Of a stretch of DNA of 63,311 nt, positions 10,030 to 18,331 are shown piece after piece. A program made the position numbers and the translations under genes. How positions within the stretch are numbered: position 1 is the stretch's first letter; each line of letters starts with the position of its first letter. A model generated the notes under the pieces. It was not told where the DNA came from. It did not search any database and was given only the letters and a program-made list of their open reading frames with translations. Source of the DNA: Aedoeadaptatus coxii (GTDB taxonomy: Bacteria; Bacillota; Clostridia; Tissierellales; Peptoniphilaceae); contig NZ_KQ960154.1 of the NCBI RefSeq assembly GCF_001553115.1, positions 1-63,311 on the forward strand, given 5' to 3'.

Positions 10030-11887
10030 AGTTGTTGTCTTTTATGCGCTCGGCGGCGCGATAGTATTCCATTGAGCGATAGTTTCGAATATTTTCTTGT
10101 AATGTTTTGTCGTCGCTTACGTTTATATAGGCGCCGTCTTTTCTAACGAGGGGATCGTGATAGACTGTAACGCCTTTTAAATAGTGATCCTGCATTTGCA
10201 TCATGGCATCTTTCGGCCAGCCCATGGCGGTGTAAAGGTAATTCATCAAAAGGAAGGGGCTCATATCCGGTCCTTCGCCTTTAAAATCTTTACCGAGTTT
10301 CGCTTTGGCCGCCGGGTTCGCCCAGATGACATAGGGCGTGGTGTAGTAGTTGAGTGTGCCTTCCAGTGTCGATTGATCCACGTTAATGCCCATGGCGTGG
10401 TAGCCGCTTTCCTCTTCCCCGAGCCAGGGTTTGTGGTCGCCGAAAAATACGAGAACCACCGGTTCGGGATGTTTTCGCAAGCTGTCTACGAATGCGCCTA
10501 AGGCTTTGTCCGTGGCGTAAATATCCGAAAGATAATGGTTTACGATACACCAATTTTTGTCGCGCTCGCCGTTTAGCGGCTTAAGGTAATCTCTGTCGCC
10601 TCTACCGTATTCGGCGTAAGGACCGTGGCCTTGATAGGTGAGGGCGTAGCTGAAGTAATAGTTGCCGTTTTTTGCCGCCTCATCCAGTCTCTTTTCCACT
10701 TCCGGCAGAAAATGATTGTCGCGAGTGTAGCCGTGGCCTTTGTCGATGTCGTACTGCTCTTCGATGGGCTTGAAGTAGTTTTCATAGCAAAGGTAATCGT
10801 CGAATCCCAATCGGGGATTAATGCTGGAGCGATTGTAAAACCAGCCTTTGATCGGGTGGAGCGCCTCGGTAATGTAGCCGTTGTTTTTCATATAGCGCAC
10901 ATGGGAGTTTACATCTTTTAAATAATTTACGGAGCCGGAATGGTTGGCGCCGGAATAGCCTGTTAAAAAGCCGCGCTCGGTGTTTACTGTGCCGCCGCCG
11001 AAAATATCGGCGACCAAACGGCCGTGAAGGCTTTCTCTTTGAATGCGGTGCAGGTTTTTGTAGACGTCTTTATAAATGGGTGCTCCCTCGTAAATGCTGA
11101 AATCAGCAAAGGATTCCAACATCACCGACACGACGTGCACTTTTTTGTCCTCGGGAATCACCGGGTCTCGATATTCTTCCCAAAGCATTTCGGCGAGTTT
11201 TTTGTCGTAATCTTCCGGCCGATTGCCGAGAAGCATGCGCCCGGTGTATAAAAAAGGATAGACCAAGCCTTTGGATTGGTATTTTTCGCCGTCGTTGAAA
11301 ATGTTGATGATGTCATCGTTTCCTACTTTTTCATAGAGCACGGGGTTAAAGTAAGGGCCGGTGAATCCTCGAAAGAGCACCGCCGAGAGGGCGAGGGTGG
11401 CGAGAAAAGTTCTTCTGCGAATTTTTCCACGCCAGGGCCGGGGATAGAGTTTAAAGAGGGCAAAGGTGATGGCGAGGATAGCCACGAGGGATATGACCGC
11501 CGGCGGATTGGATGTGAAAATGGAAATGTTGTAATTGCCCTTCATCATCACCGATTCCCGGAAGAGGGCGATTTCCGGAATCATAAAGGGTTCGTCGCGG
11601 TAAATAAGTTTGAATTTTTGCACCACGCCGATGGCGAAGAAAAGCGCCGTCGTCGCAAAAAAGCCCAGGTACAATCTGCCGCTTAAAGCGTAGATCAGCA
11701 AAAAGACGGCGATGATGGGAATAAGGTTCATCGCGAGGAGCAGGGGATCGTTGAAATAGCTCACAAGCAACGTCCGCTGCATGTCCCCTTCCCCTGATCC
11801 GAAAATAAAGGTCATGATCATGATCATGGCGCTTAATAAGCCTAAGATGACAAAAGGTGTGGCTTTGTTGTTTTTTAATTTTTCCAT
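10028..11887 (-). CDS. LTA synthase family sulfatase-like membrane protein
   Basis: Members of this family transfer glycerol phosphate from phosphatidylglycerol to build lipoteichoic acid, or act as related phosphoglycerol transferases on the outer face of the membrane. The 619-residue protein has about five N-terminal membrane helices (first 180 residues) and then an extracellular sulfatase-fold domain. That domain shows VSVMLESFADFS (metal-binding Glu), GGGTVNTERGFLTG (Thr nucleophile), HPIKGWFYNR and FFGDHKPWLG (metal ligands Asp-His). The exact substrate is not certain. Confidence 0.85.
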   Translation of the reverse strand: MEKLKNNKATPFVILGLLSAMIMIMTFIFGSGEGDMQRTLLVSYFNDPLLLAMNLIPIIAVFLLIYALSGRLYLGFFATTALFFAIGVVQKFKLIYRDEPFMIPEIALFRESVMMKGNYNISIFTSNPPAVISLVAILAITFALFKLYPRPWRGKIRRRTFLATLALSAVLFRGFTGPYFNPVLYEKVGNDDIINIFNDGEKYQSKGLVYPFLYTGRMLLGNRPEDYDKKLAEMLWEEYRDPVIPEDKKVHVVSVMLESFADFSIYEGAPIYKDVYKNLHRIQRESLHGRLVADIFGGGTVNTERGFLTGYSGANHSGSVNYLKDVNSHVRYMKNNGYITEALHPIKGWFYNRSSINPRLGFDDYLCYENYFKPIEEQYDIDKGHGYTRDNHFLPEVEKRLDEAAKNGNYYFSYALTYQGHGPYAEYGRGDRDYLKPLNGERDKNWCIVNHYLSDIYATDKALGAFVDSLRKHPEPVVLVFFGDHKPWLGEEESGYHAMGINVDQSTLEGTLNYYTTPYVIWANPAAKAKLGKDFKGEGPDMSPFLLMNYLYTAMGWPKDAMMQMQDHYLKGVTVYHDPLVRKDGAYINVSDDKTLQENIRNYRSMEYYRAAERIKDNN

Positions 11888-11960
11888 TCGCTCGTGCCCT
11901 TTCTTTCTATTAATACTCGTATTTTACCACAGGTTCCCCCTATTGCATCTTTTCCCAATA

Positions 11961-11984
11961 GAAAAAGGCCCTTTCGGACCTTAT
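11961..11984 (-). terminator. Intrinsic terminator of mgtC-like gene
   Basis: On the minus strand AAGGTCC-GAAA-GGGCCTT forms a 7-bp stem with a GAAA loop, followed by TTTTCT. The hairpin overlaps the stop codon of the MgtC-like gene and separates it from the LtaS-like gene. Confidence 0.85.
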
Positions 11985-12736
11985 ATGGCTCCCCGCAAAT
12001 CGGCGACGCTGACGCTGACCGATTCCACCCCGGGGAGTTTTTGCAATTTTCGAAGGCAATCGTCCATTCGCTCCCGCGCCTGATGGGCTTCGGGTAAAAT
12101 GGTAAATTCCAAAATACCTTGATCGCCGATTTCCACTTCTTTCGGCGGCGTGCCGCGGTTAATGTGGATGCGAGCCACGAGCATGCGGTGATCGCGCAGG
12201 GCATCCTCAATATCTTCTACAAGCCCTTTGGAAAGATCGCGGACAACGTAAAGCTCCAAGTAGTTTTCTTCCGATGCCGTTCCTACTTTCATAAGGTCTT
12301 GTTGCTTGAATTTATCTTTAAAAAGTTTGCGCTCCCAGCGAATTAAAAAAGTCAAGGTAAAAAGGGAAAGCCCGGCCGTTAAAACGGCTTCTCTATACAT
12401 TCCTGCGCCGAAGGCAAGGCCGATGGCGGCGCAAACCCAAAGACCCGTCGCCGATGTGAGGCCGCGAATGGTGGGGCCTTCTTTTAAAATGGTGCCGGCG
12501 CCTAAAAAACCGATGCCGCTTACGACTTGGCAGGCAAGGCGCATGGGATCGTTTCCTACGGTGCCCGGCGCATATTTTGTGGTGGAAATAATCATAATCA
12601 GACAGGCGCCCAGGGTCACGAGGATGTGGGTTCGAAAGCCGGCAGGTTGACTGTGGCGCTCCCTTTCAATGCCGATAACTCCGCCTGCCACAACGGCGGA
12701 AAGGAGGCGTACAAAAACTTCAAGTGTCGATAACAT
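11981..12736 (-). CDS. MgtC/SapB family membrane protein
   Basis: The 251-residue protein has the MgtC/SapB core (residues about 5-135). It comprises four membrane helices with the signatures GGVIGIERERHSQPAGFRTHI, GIGFLGAGTILKEG and GLTSATGLWVCAAIGLA. A soluble ACT-like C-terminal domain follows (about 150-251). MgtC-type proteins affect Mg2+ homeostasis and, in some bacteria, ATP synthase activity; the role here is inferred only from family. It is a single-gene unit with its own promoter at 12773-12801 and a terminator on its stop codon. Confidence 0.9.
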   Translation of the reverse strand: MLSTLEVFVRLLSAVVAGGVIGIERERHSQPAGFRTHILVTLGACLIMIISTTKYAPGTVGNDPMRLACQVVSGIGFLGAGTILKEGPTIRGLTSATGLWVCAAIGLAFGAGMYREAVLTAGLSLFTLTFLIRWERKLFKDKFKQQDLMKVGTASEENYLELYVVRDLSKGLVEDIEDALRDHRMLVARIHINRGTPPKEVEIGDQGILEFTILPEAHQARERMDDCLRKLQKLPGVESVSVSVADLRGAI

Positions 12737-12772
12737 AGCCGCAAGATACCTTTCTATACATAATATGACCTA

Positions 12773-12801
12773 AGATTACATGATCGTCTTAAATTTGTCA
12801 A
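12773..12801 (-). promoter_or_regulatory. Sigma-A-type promoter of mgtC-like gene
   Basis: On the minus strand TTGACA (12801-12796), a 17-bp spacer and TAATCT (12778-12773) form a strong vegetative promoter about 36 bp upstream of the mgtC-like start codon. Confidence 0.8.
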
Positions 12802-12856
12802 CTTTATGACACTCGTCGATAAGCAGATGCTTTTTCCGGAAAAGTTATGGCAACAA

Positions 12857-12981
12857 AAAAGCCGACATCCGCCGGCTCGTCCGATTATTTATGAAATTTA
12901 TAGGCTGTGCGGCACGATGGATAGATCGTCGACGACGCCTCCAAAGGTGACGATGGCAATTTCAGGACCCGTGTGGGCGCC
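12857..12981 (-). pseudogene. Duplicated 3' fragment of the degV gene with its terminator
   Basis: About 125 bp here are nearly identical to 13010-13134, which holds the end of the intact degV-family gene and its terminator. The copy carries the last ~28 codons plus the hairpin terminator (AGCCG...CGGCT followed by T5-6) at 12857-12880. Only a few substitutions separate the copies, mainly in the segment between stop codon and hairpin. It lacks a start and is a tandem-duplication remnant. Confidence 0.85.
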
Positions 12982-13009
12982 GTTTTTCCGGCGACCTCTT
13001 CCTTAATAA

Positions 13010-13033
13010 AAAAGCCGACATCCGCCGGCTCGT
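13010..13033 (-). terminator. Intrinsic terminator of degV-family gene
   Basis: On the minus strand AGCCG-GCGGATGT-CGGCT is followed by a run of T. It lies 18 nt after the degV stop codon. A second copy is at 12857-12880 through the tandem duplication, so transcription meets two terminators in series. Confidence 0.85.
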
Positions 13034-13050
13034 TCCATTGTTTATGAAAT

Positions 13051-13953
13051 TTATAGGCTGTGCGGCACGATGGATAGATCGTCGACGACGCCTCCAAAGG
13101 TGACGATGGCGATTTCAGGACCCGTGTGGGCGCCAATAATACTGCCGACGCGAAGGTCTGTAAAAACATTCTCTTCTTTTACGCCCATTTCGTCGATTAA
13201 AAATTGCTTAATCGTATCCACGCGCTCTTGCCAATCGCCGCCGTAAACATACACTGTTTGATTGGGGTTGAAGACGCCGTTTTCGCTTTTATCGTTCATG
13301 TACTGTTTCAGCTTTTTGAGTAGCCCTTTTACCCCGCGATGAACGTCGATTACTTTTAATTCCCCCGATTCTTTGTTGGTTTCCAAAATCGGGAAAATTT
13401 GAAGCATGCCGCTTGCCACCTTCGTCGCCTTGGACACGCGGCCGCCGCGATGAAGGTAATCCAAGCTGCCTACGGTAAAAAATTCAAAGCTTTCGGTTTT
13501 AATTTTTTCGATGTAATCGGCGATAGCATCTAAGCTTTCCCCGCGGCTTCTTAAAATAGACGCTTTAATGGCCAAGAGCCCTTCGCCAAAACTGGCGGCG
13601 TGCGAATCGACGATGCGCAGTTTGTCGGGAAATTCCTTGTTCAAATCCCGCTCTAAAAGCGTAGCTCCTTCCCATGTACCGGACAGGGCCGAGGACAGGG
13701 CGATATAAAGGATCTCGTCGCCTTTTTCCAAATAGTTGCGGAAAGTAGATTCCATAATGGGAACCGACACGCGGGATGTGGCATAATGCACGCCTGCGCG
13801 CATATTATCGTAAAAAGTGTCCACATCCATGCTGCGGCCGGCTTCAAATTCGTGATCGCCGTCATTTAAGCCGATGGGCAACACCTCTATGTCGTAGGTT
13901 TCGCGCATAATAAAAGTTAAATCCGCGCCGTCGTCTGTCAAAATTCGTAACAT
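13051..13953 (-). CDS. DegV family fatty-acid-binding protein
   Basis: DegV/FakB proteins bind a free fatty acid and present it to a fatty acid kinase for phosphorylation and entry into phospholipid. The 300-residue product shows the family pattern: LTDDGADL at the N-terminus, a Ser-rich stretch YATSRVSVP, ALSSALSGTWEGA (acyl-binding loop) and IVDSHAASFGEGLLA. No kinase partner (fakA) lies in the window. The last 28 codons and the terminator are duplicated immediately downstream, leaving this copy intact. Confidence 0.88.
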   Translation of the reverse strand: MLRILTDDGADLTFIMRETYDIEVLPIGLNDGDHEFEAGRSMDVDTFYDNMRAGVHYATSRVSVPIMESTFRNYLEKGDEILYIALSSALSGTWEGATLLERDLNKEFPDKLRIVDSHAASFGEGLLAIKASILRSRGESLDAIADYIEKIKTESFEFFTVGSLDYLHRGGRVSKATKVASGMLQIFPILETNKESGELKVIDVHRGVKGLLKKLKQYMNDKSENGVFNPNQTVYVYGGDWQERVDTIKQFLIDEMGVKEENVFTDLRVGSIIGAHTGPEIAIVTFGGVVDDLSIVPHSL

Positions 13954-14206
13954 CCGATTCTCCTTTTAAGTAATGTATCGATAGGGCGCACATTCTCGGC
14001 GCCGGGTTATTTTTATTATTCTGTCAGTTTAAATATCTTTATTTAGTTTAAATCCTAGACCCTGTAAAGTCAACGAAAAGCCCATTTCTGAATGATCCCG
14101 GACTTTTTACACGTTTCATTTTCACGCTCTGCAGTATGAATAGACCATAAAATGTGAAAGGGCTTCCTTCTCCATTTTAAATACTCTACTCACTAAAGGA
14201 GATTTT

Positions 14207-14302
14207 TTGAAACGTTATTTTAAACCCATCGTACCCCTCGCCCTCGCTTTAATCCTCGCAAGTTGTAGCCAAACCGGCGATGAAAAAGCTAACGACAACT
14301 AA
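14207..14302 (+). CDS. Very small lipoprotein (31 aa), TTG start
   Basis: An AAAGGAG at 14196-14202 is followed by TTG at 14207 and a 31-codon frame. The product has a basic start (MKRYFK), a hydrophobic core and a lipobox LASC ending at Cys20, then only 11 polar residues before TAA. It is either a genuine tiny lipoprotein or what remains of a longer lipoprotein gene after truncation. Hairpins follow at 14307-14332 and 14369-14396. No homologue is recognised. Confidence 0.6.
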   Translation: MKRYFKPIVPLALALILASCSQTGDEKANDN

Positions 14303-14368
14303 AAAACAGTGGATACGACCACAGAATCCACTTGTTAATTGAAAGGGCGACTAATTGCTCGCCAACAC

Positions 14369-14396
14369 AAAAAGCGACCTTCCCGGCCGCTTTTTT
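14369..14396. terminator. Bidirectional intrinsic terminator
   Basis: An A-run followed by GCG...CGC and a T6 run (AAAAAGCG/CGCTTTTTT) lies between the small plus-strand lipoprotein gene and the convergent minus-strand hypothetical gene, ending 8 nt from the latter's stop. Confidence 0.75.
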
Positions 14397-14403
14397 ATTG
14401 CAC

Positions 14404-14829
14404 TTATTCATAAACTACATATTCTACGGAGCCTGTAAAATAGAAATCCAAAGTGATTTCCTTCACTTCCTCGCCCAACCAGTAAAAGCCGTTTACATAA
14501 TAGGCGCGAAAGCCATCGTATTCGCTGTAGACTTCGATAGCGGCGTTCTCTGCAAAACGAGGAAGAAAATCCTCCAGGGTCATTTTTTCCCCTGAAAAGC
14601 GCCCCGTATTTTCCACTCTCCCGAAATCGATTATATAAACATAGGAATCGTCGAAAGAGACATCGGTTATTAAAAGATCGCCGTTCACCCCGTCATTTTT
14701 TTCAATATCGGCATAGCCGTAATCCGTCTTCAAAAAAAGATCGTCTCCACGCCGCTCCATGGCGATAATCCGCGCGTCGTGAAGGGAGAAACGCTGATCC
14801 GGGGCTTTCTTTCGAGTGTAATGTGTCAT
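14404..14829 (-). CDS. Hypothetical protein (141 aa)
   Basis: The protein is not recognised. It is acidic, rich in aromatic residues (many Tyr/Phe) and in alternating beta-like segments such as DSYVYIIDFGRV and ITLDFYFTGSVEYVVY, without signal peptide or membrane helix. It starts 3 nt after the M20 peptidase stop, so it is the last gene of the MFS-M20 operon. A small beta-sheet protein is likely; function is unknown. Confidence 0.7.
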   Translation of the reverse strand: MTHYTRKKAPDQRFSLHDARIIAMERRGDDLFLKTDYGYADIEKNDGVNGDLLITDVSFDDSYVYIIDFGRVENTGRFSGEKMTLEDFLPRFAENAAIEVYSEYDGFRAYYVNGFYWLGEEVKEITLDFYFTGSVEYVVYE

Positions 14830-14832
14830 AAA

Positions 14833-15990
14833 TTACTTTGCCAAAAATGTAAGGGCCGTATCTTTAAAGATGCGGATCGTATCCACATATTCGTCCAACT
14901 CGATGTACTCGTCCACCACGTGGGCCTGTTGGGTAAGGCCGGGGCCGTAAACCAGGAGCTGAATATCGTCTGAAATATGAATAAAGCGGGAGAGTTCGCA
15001 GGTGCCGATCAAGGGCTTGATCTTTACGTTTTTATCCGGCGCCGATTCGATGAGGGCGTCGATTAAGTCGTTTTCTCTCGACGCTTCCGCCGGGTCCAGC
15101 ACTTGAATGAGTTCCAAGCTTAACTTTGCCCGGCTTTCGTCGCGATTATTTTCTTCAATGGCTTTTTCCAAAAGGGCGATGGCTTCTTCCGATGCAAATT
15201 CCGGCACTGTGCGGATATTGCCCTTTACCACAGCCTTGTCCGGCACGGAGTTAAATTGCACGCCCCCTTCGATCATGGAAAACACGTTTAACGTGGAGCC
15301 GAGATTTTTATTTTGAAGGGCGGGATCGGCGGTGACTGCATCGAATGCGTCTTGCACCTTACGGATAAAATTCGCCAAAGCCATAATGGCGTTAATGCCG
15401 ATTTCCGGCATGGAGGAGTGGGCAGCCTTCCCCGCCGAATGAACCGCATACATAATGGAGCCCTTGGAGGCGAAAATGCCCTGGTTTTCCCCATCGCGCT
15501 TCGTGGGCTCAGGGGTGATAATGGCGTCTACCTCGTTTAAATAGCCGCCTTCCACTAAATCCAGGGCGCCCTGCATGCCCACTTCTTCGCCGACAGTGCC
15601 GATAAACCAAATTTCCCCGTCAAATTCTTTTTTCGATTCTATAATACCCAAAAGGGCATAAAGACACGCCGCCACGCCGGCCTTCATATCGCAAGTGCCG
15701 CGTCCATACATTTTATTGCCTTCGATAACCCCTTCAAAGGGCGGATGCGTCCAGCCTTCCCCGGGAGCCACCACGTCTAAATGGCCCGAAAAAGCAAAGA
15801 TCTTCCCTTTTTCATTGCCTTTTAATTTGACGATCACATTGGAGCGACCGGGATAAGAATCTATAATTTCCGTCTCCACATTGTCGTAATCTTTAAATAA
15901 ATCGGCGATGTAACGGGCGACTTCTTCCTCGCCGTCGTTTACCGATTCAAATTGGATAAGGTCTTTTAAAATAGGAATATATTTTTCCAT
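14833..15990 (-). CDS. M20 family metallopeptidase (ArgE/DapE/ACY1 type)
   Basis: These zinc enzymes hydrolyse N-acyl amino acids or small peptides. The 385-residue product has the metal-binding segments FSGHLDVV (His70, catalytic Asp72), GTCDMKAG (Asp101) and GTVGEEVG (catalytic Glu135/Glu136). The central dimerisation (lid) domain is also present. It lies between an MFS transporter gene (11 nt upstream) and a small hypothetical gene, which suggests that it processes a substrate imported by the transporter. Whether that is acetylornithine, succinyl-DAP or a dipeptide is not decidable here. Confidence 0.85.
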   Translation of the reverse strand: MEKYIPILKDLIQFESVNDGEEEVARYIADLFKDYDNVETEIIDSYPGRSNVIVKLKGNEKGKIFAFSGHLDVVAPGEGWTHPPFEGVIEGNKMYGRGTCDMKAGVAACLYALLGIIESKKEFDGEIWFIGTVGEEVGMQGALDLVEGGYLNEVDAIITPEPTKRDGENQGIFASKGSIMYAVHSAGKAAHSSMPEIGINAIMALANFIRKVQDAFDAVTADPALQNKNLGSTLNVFSMIEGGVQFNSVPDKAVVKGNIRTVPEFASEEAIALLEKAIEENNRDESRAKLSLELIQVLDPAEASRENDLIDALIESAPDKNVKIKPLIGTCELSRFIHISDDIQLLVYGPGLTQQAHVVDEYIELDEYVDTIRIFKDTALTFLAK

Positions 15991-16001
15991 AAGTGCCTCC
16001 T

Positions 16002-17276
16002 TTATTTTTCGCTTTTACCTTCAAAGGGTTCCGCATTTTTATGGGCAAGGAACCATAAAAAGCCCGTTAAGAGGGCAAAGCCGATGTTAATGAGCCACGC
16101 CCAATAGTACGTTCCCGACGAGTCGAAAATATACGATACCAAAAGAGGGCCGAAGGCTGCGCCGATTTGAGTGGACGATTGCACAAAGCCGTAAGCTTCC
16201 CCGTACATGGCGCGCCCATAAATGGAAGATGTGACGAGCGGGGGCAAGACCGATCCCAAGGCAAGGCCGAAGCCGAAGACGAAGGCCACGAGCCACGGGC
16301 CCCACACTTGCCCGGCAAAGAGCATGGACACAAAACTAAGCGCCAAGGTGCCGGCGCCGAAAATTAAGGCGTGGTAAATGCCGTATTTATCCGCAATGCG
16401 GCCGAGCAAAAGCTTGCCCGCTACGCCGACTAAAAGATAAATGGACACCACGGTGCCCGCCGTTTGAAAGCCGGCCGCTTCCTGAAGGGCAGGGGGAAAT
16501 TGAAGAGACGCGCCGTTGGCAAGGCCGTTCATCACTGAGCCCAAGAGCAGGAAAATAAAGAAGCTGCAGGAAAGGGACGCACCGATGGAAAGGCCGACGT
16601 TTAAAGATTTATTGGAATCCTTCGTACGATCAATAGGCCCTTCGTCTTCTTCTTTATAACCGTAAGGCTTTAAGCTCTTGTCTTCCGGCCGCAAATAAAT
16701 TAAGAAAAAGCCGAAAACCACGGCGAGAATGAGAATAATCAGAGCATACACCCTATAAGACATTCTCCAGCCCACATTGGCGATGAGGCCGTTGACGAGA
16801 GGGCTTAAAAGAGCGCCCCCTGCGGAAATCCCCGACACGGCGATAGACGTGGCGAGGCCCTTTTTATCCGCAAACCAGTTGTTGATGAGCATCATCATGG
16901 GAATTTGCGCCGTGGTAATATAAGCGGCGCCGACGACGAGGCCTAAGGCGTAAAAATGAAACTTATTCTGCGCAAGGGAATAGCCGAAAACGGCGAGAGC
17001 AAAGGTAATGGCCGCCCCCGTCCATATGCGCTTAAAATTATATTTCGTAAGAATCACCGAAATCACGGGACCCAGAAAAATCCCCACGGCTTGGGTAATG
17101 GTACCTGTAAACGAAAAAGCCGTTCTGGAAAAACCGAGATCATCGGTGACGGCAATCTGCCAGCTGTTGGATAGGGAGTTTACTACGGGCACATACACCC
17201 CTAAAACCAAAGCCGCCACCACTAAAATAACCCACGCATAATGGAAACCGCCTTCGCGCTTTACTTCATTCTTCAT
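16002..17276 (-). CDS. MFS transporter, OFA (oxalate/formate antiporter-like) family
   Basis: The protein has about twelve membrane helices. It opens with GGFHYAWVILVVAALVLG, typical of OFA-family carriers of organic anions, has the MFS loop GRIADKYGIYHALIFG after helix 8, and is split by a charged central loop (about residues 200-225). The start chosen is the ATG at 17276, preceded by AAGGGGGTTATC; an upstream in-frame ATG lacks a ribosome site. It heads the operon with the M20 peptidase. The substrate is unknown, probably a carboxylate. Confidence 0.85.
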   Translation of the reverse strand: MKNEVKREGGFHYAWVILVVAALVLGVYVPVVNSLSNSWQIAVTDDLGFSRTAFSFTGTITQAVGIFLGPVISVILTKYNFKRIWTGAAITFALAVFGYSLAQNKFHFYALGLVVGAAYITTAQIPMMMLINNWFADKKGLATSIAVSGISAGGALLSPLVNGLIANVGWRMSYRVYALIILILAVVFGFFLIYLRPEDKSLKPYGYKEEDEGPIDRTKDSNKSLNVGLSIGASLSCSFFIFLLLGSVMNGLANGASLQFPPALQEAAGFQTAGTVVSIYLLVGVAGKLLLGRIADKYGIYHALIFGAGTLALSFVSMLFAGQVWGPWLVAFVFGFGLALGSVLPPLVTSSIYGRAMYGEAYGFVQSSTQIGAAFGPLLVSYIFDSSGTYYWAWLINIGFALLTGFLWFLAHKNAEPFEGKSEK

Positions 17277-17385
17277 GATAACCCCCTTACAACGACACAA
17301 TCATGATCTTGTTTTATTATACCCGTTAAACAAAAATAAACCTAAATTTATTGCAATGTAAATAATTCTACGATTATATGGTGAA

Positions 17386-17407
17386 GAAAAAAAGCTCCGA
17401 AGAGCTT
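17386..17407 (-). terminator. Intrinsic terminator (minus strand)
   Basis: AAGCTC-TTCG-GAGCTT followed by TTTTTTC on the minus strand. It ends leftward transcription coming from the restriction-modification side before the MFS operon. Confidence 0.7.
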
Positions 17408-17411
17408 ATGC

Positions 17412-17460
17412 AAAGACCCCCAAAAGCTGGATTAAGAGATCCAACCTATGGGGGTCTTTT
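17412..17460. terminator. Long hairpin with A/T runs, probable terminator
   Basis: A stem AGACCCCCA/TGGGGGTCT at the outer ends is followed by TTTT on the plus strand and encloses an inner hairpin TGGAT...ATCCA. It sits next to decayed transposase sequence and may be an insertion-sequence end rather than a host terminator. Confidence 0.5.
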
Positions 17461-17640
17461 AATGGCAATTTACAGTTGTGAACTGAAGAAAAATCAACAA
17501 AGATTATTTATGTGGAAATTCTGGCTATAAAACGTTAGCAATGGAATATCAAAGTTGAGAAAGAAGTCCTTGAGGGTCTAGGACCCCATAAGCGAGGAAG
17601 ACCTATAATAAATAAGAAGGGTCACAATAAAGTTAGGTAG
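17461..17640 (+). pseudogene. Decayed IS3-type OrfA fragment
   Basis: Translating different frames of this stretch gives consecutive pieces typical of IS3/IS150-family OrfA. They are MAIYSCELKKNQQRLF, then GNSGYKTLAMEYQS, then EKEVLEGLGPHKRGRPII, interrupted by stops and frame changes. The KRGRP motif after a GYKTLA-type helix-turn-helix is characteristic. No OrfB is seen, and the element is short and inactive. It borders the AT-rich restriction-modification cassette. Confidence 0.5.
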
Positions 17641-17778
17641 CTTGGGTCGAAAAATTCATAAACATGTGTAAACCGCATAGAACAAATATCTGTAAATAAA
17701 ATCGGGCTAGCAAAATGATTACTCGATTAAGTCCACTTTATAGGACACTCTTTCCTTCTTATTTGCTATATATTCCCT

Positions 17779-18261
17779 TTAATAATAGTTGTCGTTTTTA
17801 ATTCTCACTTCTAAATCAATGGCCTTAAAAATCACTTCAATACCAACTTCGTCTTTAACAACCCTTTCAAATAGGTCTGCTATTTCAAGTTCAGACATAT
17901 CATACAGCTCTTCCGTAAACCAGTCGTTATCTTCATCATAAAAATAATCTGCTATTGCTTCAATATGATCTTTGATATTAGAAGTGAGTTCTTCGTTGCT
18001 TTCTAGGACGAACTGTTCTTCATTTATGTTTAGGATGATGGTCTTTTGAATTGGTCTTGAAAAATGAAACAATTCAGACATTGTGACGTTTAAAGCCTTG
18101 GCTATTTTTTCTATACTTTCTATAGAGATATTTCTTTTACCTTGCTCTACGTCAGAAATATAGGTTCTATCTAGTCCACTTAATTTAGCAAAATGCTCTT
18201 GGCTATAGCCTTGTGATGATCTAAGGCGTCTGATCTCTTGTCCTAATGCTTTTTTAATCAA
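17779..18261 (-). CDS. XRE-family regulator of the restriction-modification cassette
   Basis: An XRE helix-turn-helix covers the first ~65 residues (EIRRLRSSQGYSQEHFAKLSG, YISDVEQGKRNISIES) and is followed by an acidic C-terminal extension of unknown fold. GGAGG sits 8 nt before a TTG at 18261, which is the likely start; the in-frame codon at 18276 overlaps that ribosome site. It follows the methyltransferase gene after about 70 nt in the same direction. It may act as a controller of restriction-modification expression, though C genes usually precede the endonuclease. Confidence 0.75.
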   Translation of the reverse strand: MIKKALGQEIRRLRSSQGYSQEHFAKLSGLDRTYISDVEQGKRNISIESIEKIAKALNVTMSELFHFSRPIQKTIILNINEEQFVLESNEELTSNIKDHIEAIADYFYDEDNDWFTEELYDMSELEIADLFERVVKDEVGIEVIFKAIDLEVRIKNDNYY

Positions 18262-18331
18262 AATGAGTACCTCCAATTAAGGATATTATACCATTTTGTA
18301 GACTATAAGCCAACGGACTATCAGCCACTTT

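Noticed and set aside
12885-13169. A 94-codon minus-strand frame covering both duplicated degV ends
   Set aside because: It reads the degV sequence in a wrong frame twice and exists only because of the duplication.
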